21,770 bases of DNA from Clostridium sp. UBA6758 (GCA_002453475.1 DKGY01000038.1:40199-61968), one strand, 5' to 3'; numbered from the stretch's first letter, positions 8,644 through 16,666 are shown. Notes: a model not told the origin generated them from the sequence alone. Numbers and translations are program-made.

Positions 8644-9150
8644 TTATATTTTAAATTTTTTAGTTCTCACACTATTTATAAATACTGTAAGAACATAGTC
8701 AAATATAAAGAAGGCTACATTTCCACCTACAAACATAATTATTAAAGGATATCGTAGTTCAATAGTAGGCATAAATAATTGTTTATATAAAAGAAATGCT
8801 ATAAAGGTTATCACATTAAAATAAACTAGTTTTAATATGATTTCTATAGATGTATTTCTTTTTTGCTCTATAAAAAATTTTACTATGCCATAGGGACCAA
8901 AGATTATCACATAAAAAAGACAAAGAGTTTTGTCTGGGATTATGAAATAAGCTAATACAGAGGAGCCTATATATACTAATAAAGTAGTTTTCATATCAGT
9001 AATAAGTATTCCCAGAGGAATAAGTGCTGAAGCTAAGCCTAATAAAAATAAAGTGTTAAAGGTAATAAAATTAGCGGCATACAAGATAATAAGAGTAAAA
9101 GCAATAAGCATACCGCCCTTTGCCATATTCGAAGCCTTATTTTCTTTCAT
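8644..9150 (-). CDS. Small integral membrane protein, unknown function
   Basis: 168 aa, mostly hydrophobic, with about five membrane segments (around residues 12-32, 35-50, 56-90, 107-125 and 133-160) and a basic C-terminal end RTKKFKI. A charged loop EQKRNTS separates the halves. I do not recognise a named family; the MAKGGMLIAFTLIILY start recalls the small S-component-like or YybS-like membrane proteins common in Firmicutes, but that is only resemblance. RBS AAGGAGG is 6-7 bases before the ATG. It lies 12 bases after the J-domain gene and is the last gene of the CYTH-DUF5685-J operon. No terminator is visible between its stop and the leuS promoter 21 bases on, so read-through is possible. 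Confidence 0.75.
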   Translation of the reverse strand: MKENKASNMAKGGMLIAFTLIILYAANFITFNTLFLLGLASALIPLGILITDMKTTLLVYIGSSVLAYFIIPDKTLCLFYVIIFGPYGIVKFFIEQKRNTSIEIILKLVYFNVITFIAFLLYKQLFMPTIELRYPLIIMFVGGNVAFFIFDYVLTVFINSVRTKKFKI

Positions 9151-9162
9151 GATAACCTCCTT

Positions 9163-9783
9163 TTAACAACAACTAATACAATCTCCACCCATACATTCAC
9201 AACAAGTATCTAACATCCAAATATTTAAGCAAGTATTGCACATATCATTAGAACTATTTCTTTGACCATAATAGGTACTTCTATAGTTATTTTGTGTATG
9301 ATTTAATTGATTAAGCATTTGTCGATATTCAAAGTTATTAGGCTCCATTCTACAAGCTGTATTTATTAAATTATTCGCGCTATCATACCAACCTTTTCTA
9401 AGATGTACAACTCCCATTAAAAAGTTCCATTCAGCAGTTCTATTAGTCATAGCATTAAGTTTCGCTTCTGCGCCGCCTATATTTCCTCTATTAATATCCA
9501 TTCTAACAGATTGAAGATTAGGATCATTGTAGCTGTTAGAACCACCACCATAGGTTGAGGAAGGATTTCCATAGCTAGAAGATCCATTACTAGTATTACC
9601 TTTTTTACTTAATACGTCATAAGCTTCGTTTATCTCTCTAAGTTTTTCTTCTGCTAAATCTTTTAGCGGATTATTAACATACTTGTCTGGATGATATTGT
9701 TTTACTAGCTCTCTATAGGCTTTTTTGATTTCATCTTGAGAGGCATTTTCTTTAACTCCAAGTACTTCATAAGGATTATTCAT
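9163..9783 (-). CDS. J-domain (DnaJ-like) protein with TPR-like segment and cysteine-rich tail
   Basis: 206 aa. An N-terminal J domain (about residues 3-65) carries NPYEVLGV and the essential HPD at 31-33, so it should stimulate an Hsp70 (DnaK) ATPase. A Gly/Ser/Asn/Tyr-rich linker (about 66-92) follows, then a helical, TPR-like stretch (about 95-150: [33 protein letters not shown]). The last 26 residues hold eight cysteines (CNTC, CCEC, DC, CC), suggesting metal binding or membrane/protein docking. The canonical DnaJ zinc and substrate domains are absent. A GTG at 9795 is in frame, but it abuts the AAGGAG (9801-9796), so ATG 9783 is preferred; this overlaps the DUF5685 stop by 8 bases, implying translational coupling. 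Confidence 0.88.
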   Translation of the reverse strand: MNNPYEVLGVKENASQDEIKKAYRELVKQYHPDKYVNNPLKDLAEEKLREINEAYDVLSKKGNTSNGSSSYGNPSSTYGGGSNSYNDPNLQSVRMDINRGNIGGAEAKLNAMTNRTAEWNFLMGVVHLRKGWYDSANNLINTACRMEPNNFEYRQMLNQLNHTQNNYRSTYYGQRNSSNDMCNTCLNIWMLDTCCECMGGDCISCC

Positions 9784-10648
9784 GTTTTTTGTCACTCCTT
9801 GATTTTATAGTTTCTATTTTATTCATAAGTCCTAATTGTAAAATATTAAATAGTAAGTCTTTATTTTTATTTATAGGAAGTTTATCTAAAGCTTCAACGG
9901 TGGTATTTGCACTCATTAATAGATTAAATTCAATTCTATTACCTTGATTAATAATTAACTCTTCATAGGATAGGTTTTCAGGATTAAAGGCTTTATTGAT
10001 AGCGTTAAATTTATGCTTTTCAATATCTTCCTTTAAATCATCAAAGGCATCAATTATATAAATCCATCGTCCTAAATTATATCCTAAATTATATAAATCA
10101 TTATAAAAGTCCTCATCTTTATAATAGTAAGATATTATAAAAGCTGTTAAAGAAGCAAAAGGGTCACTGAGTTCATCAATAGATATCACATCCTGAGATT
10201 TTTCAAGAAAACTTAATTTATTTATATTTTCTTCTATATTCACTAAAATTGGAGATAAATCATCTTTAGATTTATTTATGAATTTTTTTATGTACATAGA
10301 AATGAATTTTTTATTTAGAGAATTATCGTCATTATAATCATCTAATAACTTGTAGTAAACTAGGGCTACATTACAAAAAGCTGCATAATCTAAAGCCTTA
10401 TTATCTATAACCTTAGGCTTCTTTTTCACAGGATGAGCCATACATCTAGTAACTACATACTTATGTTTACTGTATTCTAAACTATCCAAAAGTATACCTA
10501 AAAAAGTCATATCATAATTTAAAGTCATTCTACACAAATTAGAAAAGTTATTTTTTATAGATATACATAATCCACAATAGTAAGCTTTAAACATTTCATA
10601 GTCTTTAATTTTCAATTCCATCTTATATGGTGTTACATAACCAAACAT
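9776..10648 (-). CDS. DUF5685 family protein, possible isoprenoid-synthase-like helical fold
   Basis: 290 aa, predicted almost all helical. The start [17 protein letters not shown] and YYCGLC (23-28) are what I recognise as DUF5685 hallmarks. Other cysteines are at 39, 69 and 92. Two acidic motifs stand out: LLDDYNDD (101-108) and DAFDDLKED (200-208), the latter following LGRWIYII. This arrangement resembles the two Asp-rich Mg-diphosphate motifs of squalene/phytoene synthases (for example DDxVD, and LGxxxQLxNxxRD). That similarity is inference from pattern, and no function is established. The gene starts with ATG overlapping the CYTH gene stop (TAATG) and overlaps the J-domain gene, so the three are translationally coupled. 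Confidence 0.8.
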   Translation of the reverse strand: MFGYVTPYKMELKIKDYEMFKAYYCGLCISIKNNFSNLCRMTLNYDMTFLGILLDSLEYSKHKYVVTRCMAHPVKKKPKVIDNKALDYAAFCNVALVYYKLLDDYNDDNSLNKKFISMYIKKFINKSKDDLSPILVNIEENINKLSFLEKSQDVISIDELSDPFASLTAFIISYYYKDEDFYNDLYNLGYNLGRWIYIIDAFDDLKEDIEKHKFNAINKAFNPENLSYEELIINQGNRIEFNLLMSANTTVEALDKLPINKNKDLLFNILQLGLMNKIETIKSRSDKKHE

Positions 10649-11196
10649 TATATCCCTTTTACTGATCCTTCCTCATTTAATATTTCAAAGATTGTTTTAG
10701 AGGTGGTATCTTCCATAGTATACCCAAGTAAAGCTACAATTTCCTTTATTTCGTCCTCATTCATTGATTCTATTTCTAAATAAGGGAAGGGACAGAAGCT
10801 CTTATCGTTTATATCGATTTCAATAAGAGAGTTTTTATATTTATAGCTTTCTCTATGTTTTTTTATAGATTCTACTAGCTCAAGACCTAGGGAAGTGAAG
10901 ATTTGACTTCCAATGCTACTATTGTCTATAACAATCTCATTCTCTTCCATAACCTTGTATTTTTCTTGGCTTAGAAGCTTTATAGTAGTCATATAATTTA
11001 TTATTGCATTATTTAAATTATCTTCCACTATTCTAATTCTAGCATAACCCTTTTTATTTAGCATTCTTCTATCTGGAAAATCATAGAGGTTATTAACTTG
11101 ATTTTCATCTTTAACTTTTTTACATCCTAAATTATTTAATTTAGATTTTATCTCATCTACATCTATCTTTAAAATTCTAGTTTCCATTTCTTCCAA
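10648..11196 (-). CDS. CYTH domain protein (triphosphatase/adenylate cyclase class IV superfamily)
   Basis: 182 aa, the size of a single CYTH tunnel domain, which binds and hydrolyses triphosphate compounds (thiamine triphosphate, inorganic triphosphate) or cyclises ATP. Visible elements: an N-terminal ExExK-type signature that here reads EMETR, then ARIRI, TTIKL, and C-terminal EIDIND and YLEIES acidic strands. The frame opens with GTG at 11205, which abuts the AAGGGG, while TTG at 11196 has the proper 8-base spacing and is my choice; ATG 11187 is also possible but lacks a site. It is first in the operon, with a promoter about 30-60 bases upstream. The substrate cannot be told from sequence. 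Confidence 0.85.
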   Translation of the reverse strand: MEEMETRILKIDVDEIKSKLNNLGCKKVKDENQVNNLYDFPDRRMLNKKGYARIRIVEDNLNNAIINYMTTIKLLSQEKYKVMEENEIVIDNSSIGSQIFTSLGLELVESIKKHRESYKYKNSLIEIDINDKSFCPFPYLEIESMNEDEIKEIVALLGYTMEDTTSKTIFEILNEEGSVKGI

Positions 11197-11226
11197 GGAT
11201 AACACCCCTTTTTATTTAATGATGAC

Positions 11227-11255
11227 ATTATACCTTATGTTTAAGATTATAACAA
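11227..11255 (-). promoter_or_regulatory. Promoter of the CYTH-DUF5685-J-protein operon
   Basis: On the minus strand TTGTTA (11255-11250), 17 bases, then a perfect TATAAT (11232-11227). It lies back to back with the promoter of the plus-strand nucleoid-associated protein gene. Confidence 0.6.
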
Positions 11256-11261
11256 ATTTTA

Positions 11262-11289
11262 TTGATATTGTTTAAAAAAAATATATAAT
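11262..11289 (+). promoter_or_regulatory. Promoter of the nucleoid-associated protein gene
   Basis: TTGATA (11262-11267), 16 bases, then TATAAT (11284-11289). The -35 box is only 6 bases from that of the divergent operon, so the two promoters may influence each other. Confidence 0.6.
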
Positions 11290-11361
11290 TATTCTTATAC
11301 GGTTAAAAATCTATAGTAGATATACTAAATACGTGTATATTTAAATTTATGGAGGTAAGTA

Positions 11362-12402
11362 ATGGAATATATAAATGAAATTAATATAAATGAAGCAATT
11401 ATTCATATTTTAGATAACAATGCTGATGAGCCAGTTTTAAATGAGTATCCCCTAGAGTTAACTGAAGAAGTGTATAATTTTATATTTAAGCATATTCAAA
11501 GATGTTTAAAGGATGAAGAGCTTAAATATGCGATTTTTAATAAGGAGAGAAACATTGTAAAGGAAGTATGTCAAGAATATCTAAATGGAGAAAATAGCCT
11601 AACAAATGTATCTAAGGAGTTAGCTAGTCAGATGTTTATCTTGATGAGATCAAAAGGAAGTATACCTTCCTGTGATTTGCTTACTGTATCCTTTACTACA
11701 GAATATGGAGCGTTTATAGGTGTATTTAAGATGGACTATATTAAAAATTATATGCACAATGTGGAGTTTGTAGATGGAAAGGTCGGAATAGATATAGTAC
11801 CTCAATTTACAGGACTCCCTTCAAGTAGTTCAAGAATACAAAAGTGTGCATTTATTAAGGCTATGGCTAGTGATAACCCCTATGATTTATTAGTTATTGA
11901 TAAGCAAAGTAAAAATAATAAAGAAAATAAAGAATATGGTGCTAATTATTTTATAGACAACTTTTTAGGGTGTACTATCATAGAAAATGAAAGAGATAAG
12001 ACAAAACAATTTTTAAAGGTAGCAGAAAAGTGGACTCAAAACGCCCTAAATGAAAATGCAGAAAGTCAAGAAATAGTTCGTAGAGAAGTTAAGAAAAGGC
12101 TTAGAGAAGAAGATTCTATAGATTTAAATAATTTTGCTGAAGAGGTATTTAAAGGAGATGAGTCGCTAAAAGAAAACTTTAGAACCTTTGCCATTGAAAG
12201 TGGTGTAAGTGAAACTGTAGATTTAGATAAGCAATGGGTAGAAAAGAAGCTGAAGAGAGTTAGACTGAAAATAGATAAAGATATAGATTTATATATATCG
12301 GAAGAAGCTTATAATGATATTAATAGATTTGAAATTGAAAGAGTCGGGGATGGTAGTATTAATATGAAAATAAAGCATATTATCAATTACACTGAAAAGT
12401 AG
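11362..12402 (+). CDS. Nucleoid-associated protein (NdpA/YejK family)
   Basis: 346 aa, full length for the NA37/YejK family of nucleoid-associated proteins. Family-like features include the start EININEAIIHILDNN, the central beta-rich region with LLTVSFTTEYGAFIGVFKMDY near residues 107-127, QFTGLPSSSSRIQKCAF near 153-169 and YDLLVIDKQ near 175-183. A charged helical segment and a C-terminal domain follow. The family binds DNA in E. coli; in Firmicutes it is little studied and is sometimes found near mobile or defence genes, though nothing of that kind is next to it here. ATG 11362 has GGAGG at 11351-11355. It ends at a strong bidirectional hairpin and appears monocistronic. Confidence 0.88.
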   Translation: MEYINEININEAIIHILDNNADEPVLNEYPLELTEEVYNFIFKHIQRCLKDEELKYAIFNKERNIVKEVCQEYLNGENSLTNVSKELASQMFILMRSKGSIPSCDLLTVSFTTEYGAFIGVFKMDYIKNYMHNVEFVDGKVGIDIVPQFTGLPSSSSRIQKCAFIKAMASDNPYDLLVIDKQSKNNKENKEYGANYFIDNFLGCTIIENERDKTKQFLKVAEKWTQNALNENAESQEIVRREVKKRLREEDSIDLNNFAEEVFKGDESLKENFRTFAIESGVSETVDLDKQWVEKKLKRVRLKIDKDIDLYISEEAYNDINRFEIERVGDGSINMKIKHIINYTEK

Positions 12403-12410
12403 ATAAAATA

Positions 12411-12445
12411 AAAAAACATGGAATAAAAATTCCATGTTTTATTTT
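12411..12445. terminator. Bidirectional terminator between nucleoid-protein gene and fba
   Basis: A 12-bp stem (12413-12424 with 12429-12440, AAAACATGGAAT and complement) has an AAAA loop, with T-rich sequence on the right for the plus strand and A-rich sequence on the left for the converging fba. Confidence 0.88.
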
Positions 12446-12448
12446 ATC

Positions 12449-13396
12449 TTATTTCATTGAGTCTATTGAACCTAAAACAGTTGTAATTTTATCTTCTACT
12501 AATTGTTGAAGGTTAGTTCTTGCTACTCCAAGATATTTTCTTGGGTCAAACTCACTTGGTTTATCTGCAAATACTTTTCTACAAGAACCTGTAACACAAA
12601 GTCTTAAGTCTGTATCCATGTTAATTTTGCAAACAGCCATAGATGAAGCTTTTCTTAGCATTTCTACAGGTACTCCCTTAGCACCTTTTATGTTTCCACC
12701 ATTTTCGTTGCACATTTCAACATATTTTGGATCTACAGCAGAAGCACCGTGAAGAACTATTGGATATTTTTCAAAACCAACTTCTTCTAATTTTCTCGTA
12801 ATTGTTTCAAGTCTTTCAAAGTCAAGTTTAGCTTCACCTTTAAATTTGTATGCTCCGTGACTTGTTCCAATAGCTATTGCTAATGAGTCAACACCAGTTC
12901 TCTTAACAAAGTCAACTGCTTGATCTGGATCAGTGTAAGTAGCATCTTTAGCAGATACATTTACATCATCTTCAACTCCAGCAAGTTTTCCAAGCTCAGC
13001 TTCAACAACTACTCCATGAGCATGAGCATATTCTACTACTTCTTTTGTAAGTTTTACGTTTTCTTCATAATCATAGTGAGAACCATCAAACATAACAGAA
13101 GTAAATCCGTTGTCTATGCACTCTTTACAAAGCTCAAAAGAATCACCGTGGTCTAGGTGTAGAGCTACATCAACTCCACTTTCCTCTACAGCAGCAAGTA
13201 CCATATGTCTTAAATAAGCTGGTCTCATATATTTTATAGCTCCACTAGAGCATTGAAGTATTACAGCAGAGTTTTGAGCTTTAGCTCCATCTACAATTCC
13301 CTGAATTATCTCCATATTGTTAATATTGAAAGCTCCTATAGCGTATTTGCCTTCAAAAGCCTTTTTAAACATTTCTTTAGTAGTTACTAATGCCAT
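12449..13396 (-). CDS. fba: Class II fructose-1,6-bisphosphate aldolase
   Basis: Zinc enzyme of glycolysis and gluconeogenesis that splits fructose-1,6-bisphosphate into dihydroxyacetone phosphate and glyceraldehyde-3-phosphate. 315 aa. Zinc ligands and active-site residues are visible in ALHLDHGDSFE (about 77-87), AIGTSHGAYK (about 174-183) and PIVLHGASAVD (about 205-216), with INMDTDLR near 260 binding the phosphate. The N-terminal FNINNMEIIQGIVDGA is typical of the clostridial/B. subtilis FbaA type. The start is ATG 13394-13396 with GGGTGG upstream. Its codon choice (repeated GCA, GTA, CTT and GGT without rare codons) looks like that of a highly expressed gene. Confidence 0.96.
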   Translation of the reverse strand: MALVTTKEMFKKAFEGKYAIGAFNINNMEIIQGIVDGAKAQNSAVILQCSSGAIKYMRPAYLRHMVLAAVEESGVDVALHLDHGDSFELCKECIDNGFTSVMFDGSHYDYEENVKLTKEVVEYAHAHGVVVEAELGKLAGVEDDVNVSAKDATYTDPDQAVDFVKRTGVDSLAIAIGTSHGAYKFKGEAKLDFERLETITRKLEEVGFEKYPIVLHGASAVDPKYVEMCNENGGNIKGAKGVPVEMLRKASSMAVCKINMDTDLRLCVTGSCRKVFADKPSEFDPRKYLGVARTNLQQLVEDKITTVLGSIDSMK

Positions 13397-13441
13397 AACA
13401 TTATTCCACCCTTCTATTTATAAGATTAAGTCTATAATTTT

Positions 13442-13447
13442 ATTATA
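13442..13447 (-). promoter_or_regulatory. Possible -10 box of fba
   Basis: On the minus strand TATAAT lies about 45 bases before the fba start. No convincing -35 box is seen at the usual distance. Confidence 0.35.
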
Positions 13448-13509
13448 GTTCAAACTTTAGTTAAATGCTATATAGAAAACCACATTTTGAAATCGTAACC
13501 AAAAATTTA

Positions 13510-13890
13510 TCAAAAAATGTTTCCTATGGATATAGATTCTAATTCTTTCACTTGGTTAATTAGAGTTTTTACAACATGAATAGATGAAAGAGCCTCATCT
13601 TTATTTTTACATTTGGAATATTGACTAAGCTTTATGATTTCACTATAGATATTATCAAAGTCTGTATGATTTAAAAATAAAGTTAAGTTTGCCACATGTC
13701 CTTCATAGATATTTAACAATTCAAAAGACAGCATATAGCTTTCATCCCAATTATCATTTACTATGTTTTCTTCTATTTCTGATGAAACGTCTAAAAGCTT
13801 ATCACAAGTTAATACTATATATTTGCTGGCAAAAAAAAGAATAAATATCATTAGAAAGAAAATGATGCATGTTGCTATCAAATTTTTCAT
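13510..13890 (-). CDS. DUF4363 family membrane-anchored protein
   Basis: 126 aa with one N-terminal membrane segment (about residues 4-27) followed by a soluble, helical, presumably extracytoplasmic domain. The DNWDESYMLSFELLNIYE stretch and its place directly after a DUF421 gene match the DUF4363 family. Function unknown. The ATG at 13888-13890 has GGAGG overlapping the end of the upstream DUF421 gene (gap 17 bases), so the two are probably one transcript and may form one membrane assembly. There is no clear terminator after the stop before the fba promoter region. Confidence 0.8.
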   Translation of the reverse strand: MKNLIATCIIFFLMIFILFFASKYIVLTCDKLLDVSSEIEENIVNDNWDESYMLSFELLNIYEGHVANLTLFLNHTDFDNIYSEIIKLSQYSKCKNKDEALSSIHVVKTLINQVKELESISIGNIF

Positions 13891-13907
13891 TGTATATGAA
13901 CTCCTCC

Positions 13908-14618
13908 TTAACTCTCTTTTTCATTATCACTAGCATCAGTAGTTTCATTTTTAAGTTGAAAGTAGAATTTATGGGTATTTGAATAAACTATTGCAATGAG
14001 CACATCTTTATAACTTTTAATATTATTATTAGACAAATTTTCTTCTAACCAATAGTTATCTTTTCCAAGAGCCTTAAGATTGACTTTGTTTATAACACCA
14101 TCCAATATTACTGGCATAGGAAGAGGTTCATCTTCTACTTTTATTTTAAAGTCTTCCCTTGTAGGTGGTTCATAGGCTGTGTAAGGAACTATAGATAGAG
14201 AACCATCAGTTTCTAAAATTGCATAATGTATTTCTTGTAAATTAAAATAACCATTTTGTCTAAGCTCACCTAAAAGGTCATCAAGATTATATCTAACTTG
14301 CTTTAATTCCTTCACATTTACTAGTCCGTCTTTTATAAGTATACTAGGTTGACCGTTTAGGATAGAGCGAATGTGTTCACTTTTAAGTTCTAAAAAGGAA
14401 GTCATTACTTGAAGAAAAACTAAAGTGGTTATAGGAACTATAGCATATATTAGTGGAATCCGATTATCTCCCATGGGAAGAGTGGCAAGTTCAGAAATCA
14501 TTAACGCAACTACAAAATCTACAGGCTCTAATTGCCCAAGTTGTCTTTTACCCATAACTCGCATAATGAAAATTAAATAAACATATAGTATACCTGTTCT
14601 TATTATAAGTATAAACAT
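13908..14618 (-). CDS. DUF421 (YetF-type) membrane protein
   Basis: 236 aa. Three N-terminal membrane segments (to about residue 80) contain the family signature MGKRQLGQLEPVDFVVAL and SELATLPMGD. The cytoplasmic domain has GQPSILIKDG and the paired LDDLLGELRQNGYFNLQEI and YAILETDGSLSIVPY repeats typical of YetF/YdfS/YcaP proteins. Their role is unclear; B. subtilis relatives have been linked to spore or envelope properties. An in-frame GTG at 14627 falls within the AGGTGA ribosome binding site, so ATG 14618 is the start. It is the first gene of a two-gene unit with DUF4363. Confidence 0.9.
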   Translation of the reverse strand: MFILIIRTGILYVYLIFIMRVMGKRQLGQLEPVDFVVALMISELATLPMGDNRIPLIYAIVPITTLVFLQVMTSFLELKSEHIRSILNGQPSILIKDGLVNVKELKQVRYNLDDLLGELRQNGYFNLQEIHYAILETDGSLSIVPYTAYEPPTREDFKIKVEDEPLPMPVILDGVINKVNLKALGKDNYWLEENLSNNNIKSYKDVLIAIVYSNTHKFYFQLKNETTDASDNEKES

Positions 14619-14820
14619 AAATATCACCTATATTTCTAATATAATGCTAAATATAGTATGCACAGAATATAATAAATTATTTGTGGTTGGGTGGTTTCAT
14701 ATTTACAATTATGTAATATAATAAGTAATACAAATATATAATTTGATTTAAATTTTATTAGATTTTTAGGAATTAAGAAGTAATATATTATAACTAAATA
14801 ATTATAATAGAGGTGAAGGC

Positions 14821-16476
14821 ATGGATAAAATCAAGATAAGAATAGAAGAAAGAATGATAGAAGTTCATAGAGGAATAACTTGTTATGATTTGATAAAAGA
14901 TTATGAATATGAACATAAAGCACCGATAGTTTTAGTTAAAGTAGATGGGAAACTTAAGGAGTTATCTACTATTCTTGATAAGGATTGCAATATAGAATTT
15001 ATTGATATTAGAGATAAGCAAGGAATGATGTGCTATATAAGAAGTCTGCAATTTGTTTTAATAAAAGCTACTAAGGATTTATTTCCAGAGAGTAAAATAA
15101 TCATTGAACATTCTTTAAGTAAAGGATTATTTGGTGAAATATATAAAGACATACATCTAGGTATAGATGATGTATATGCGATAAAAAAGAGAATGCATGA
15201 AATAATAGATGCTAACATGAAAATTGAAAAGAAAAATTATAGTAAGGAAGATGCTATAGATTTATTTAGAGAAGCTGGGATGGATGATAAGGTTAGTGTT
15301 TTTAAAAATGTAAATGAAGATAGTATAACAATATATAAGTTAGGAAAAGAAGTTGGTTATTTTTATGGATTAATGATACCTTATACTGATATGCTAAAAT
15401 ATTTTGATTTAATTTACTATGATCCAGGATTTATTCTTAGATTCCCAACCCAAGAAGAGCCAACACAAATTCCACGATTTGAAAAACATAAGAAGCTAGC
15501 TAAGGTATTTTATGAGGCTGAGAAGTGGGGAAATATATTAAATATAGCCCATGTAGGTGCTTTAAATGATGAAATTGAACATGGGGATATTGTGACTTTA
15601 GTGAGGGTTGCAGAGGCTTTGCACGAAAAGAAGATAGCCAATATTGCTGATAAAATAAAGAAAAATAGTGGTATAAAATTAATATTAATAGCTGGACCCT
15701 CATCTTCGGGAAAAACAACATTTTGTAAAAGATTGGGAATTCAAATGAGAGTTAATGGATTAATTCCGGTACCAATATCTCTAGATGATTATTTCATAGA
15801 TAGAGAGCATACTCCAAAGGATGAATTTGGAGAATATGATTTTGAGAGTATAACTGCCTTAGATTTGCAGTTATTTAATGAACAACTTCAAATGCTTCTA
15901 AATGGAGCGGAAGTAGAACTTCCAACATATAATTTTATAACGGGTAAAAGAGAGTGGTTAGGAAATAAAGTTAAGCTTCCAGATAAAGGAGTAATAGTCA
16001 TTGAGGGAATACATGGTTTAAATGAAGTCTTAACGGCTTCAATTCCTCATAATCATAAGTTTAAAATATATATTAGCCCATTAACTCAAATAAATATGGA
16101 TTCTCACAATAGAATAGCAACAACTGATGTAAGAATGATTAGAAGGATAGTTAGAGATTATTTATCAAGAGGATATGATGTGGAATATACACTGAAAATG
16201 TGGTCATCTATAAGACGAGGAGAAGATAAAAATATCTTTCCTTATCAAGAGTATGCAGATGTAATGTTTAATTCAGCCCTCATCTATGAGCTAGCAGTTT
16301 TAAAAAAATATGCGTTAGAAGAACTATATAAAGTAAAACCAGAAAGTCCAGTTTATAATGAAGCAAGAAGACTTATAGACTTTTTACATTTTTTTAAGGA
16401 AGTAGATAAGGATGTTGTTCCAACTAATTCTTTAATTACAGAATTTATAGGTGGAAGTTGTTTTTACCAATATTAA
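14821..16476 (+). CDS. Uridine kinase-family nucleoside kinase with N-terminal TGS and ThrRS-like domains
   Basis: 551 aa, three parts. Residues 1-65 look like a TGS domain; about 66-200 resemble the threonyl-tRNA synthetase second additional domain (LFPESKIIIEHSLSKGLFGEI, IKKRMHEIIDANMKIEK); about 285-500 form a phosphoribulokinase/uridine kinase domain with Walker A GPSSSGKTT near 292 and SLDDYF, YNFITGKREW and VIVIEGIHGLNE downstream. The histidines that form the metal site in true ThrRS editing domains (HxxxH) are replaced by YIRSLQF. The same fusion is widespread in Firmicutes and Thermotogae and is usually annotated as uridine kinase; the real substrate and the role of the ThrRS-like part are uncertain. 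ATG 14821 has AGGTG 6 bases upstream. A hairpin follows the stop. Confidence 0.9.
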   Translation: MDKIKIRIEERMIEVHRGITCYDLIKDYEYEHKAPIVLVKVDGKLKELSTILDKDCNIEFIDIRDKQGMMCYIRSLQFVLIKATKDLFPESKIIIEHSLSKGLFGEIYKDIHLGIDDVYAIKKRMHEIIDANMKIEKKNYSKEDAIDLFREAGMDDKVSVFKNVNEDSITIYKLGKEVGYFYGLMIPYTDMLKYFDLIYYDPGFILRFPTQEEPTQIPRFEKHKKLAKVFYEAEKWGNILNIAHVGALNDEIEHGDIVTLVRVAEALHEKKIANIADKIKKNSGIKLILIAGPSSSGKTTFCKRLGIQMRVNGLIPVPISLDDYFIDREHTPKDEFGEYDFESITALDLQLFNEQLQMLLNGAEVELPTYNFITGKREWLGNKVKLPDKGVIVIEGIHGLNEVLTASIPHNHKFKIYISPLTQINMDSHNRIATTDVRMIRRIVRDYLSRGYDVEYTLKMWSSIRRGEDKNIFPYQEYADVMFNSALIYELAVLKKYALEELYKVKPESPVYNEARRLIDFLHFFKEVDKDVVPTNSLITEFIGGSCFYQY

Positions 16477-16501
16477 AATATAAGAAATATTAGTTAAATA
16501 G

Positions 16502-16549
16502 ACTAGATAATATTGTTACACATGTAATATTATTATCTAGTTCTATTTA
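16502..16549 (+). terminator. Hairpin after the nucleoside kinase gene, probable terminator
   Basis: A long stem (ACTAGATAAT at 16502-16511 with ATTATCTAGT at 16532-16541, continuing inward with one mismatch to an ACAT loop) is followed by TCTATTTAT. The T tract is imperfect. Confidence 0.65.
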
Positions 16550-16657
16550 TGTCGAAAAATAATATTTATATTGTAAATTAAATTTATGATATAAATATTA
16601 TAGATATATTTTTACATAATTCTTATTAAAAATTTGATATTTTTAATCTTTAAATAG

Positions 16658-16666
16658 TGGTATTAT
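16658..16666 (+). promoter_or_regulatory. Possible extended -10 promoter of the sda operon
   Basis: TGGTATTAT matches an extended -10 (TGn plus a TATAAT-like hexamer). A TTGATA at 16634-16639 is 21 bases away, too far for a normal spacer. It would give a leader of about 90 bases that includes the 12-codon ORF. Confidence 0.4.

Noticed and set aside
12920..13156. Plus-strand open frame inside fba
   Set aside because: Antisense shadow of a highly conserved gene; composition is not protein-like.
14640..14820. Promoters between the DUF421 gene and the nucleoside kinase gene
   Set aside because: Several TATAAT hexamers (14717, 14737, 14803) occur in very AT-rich DNA, but none has a convincing -35, and the one at 14803 is too close to the start codon.
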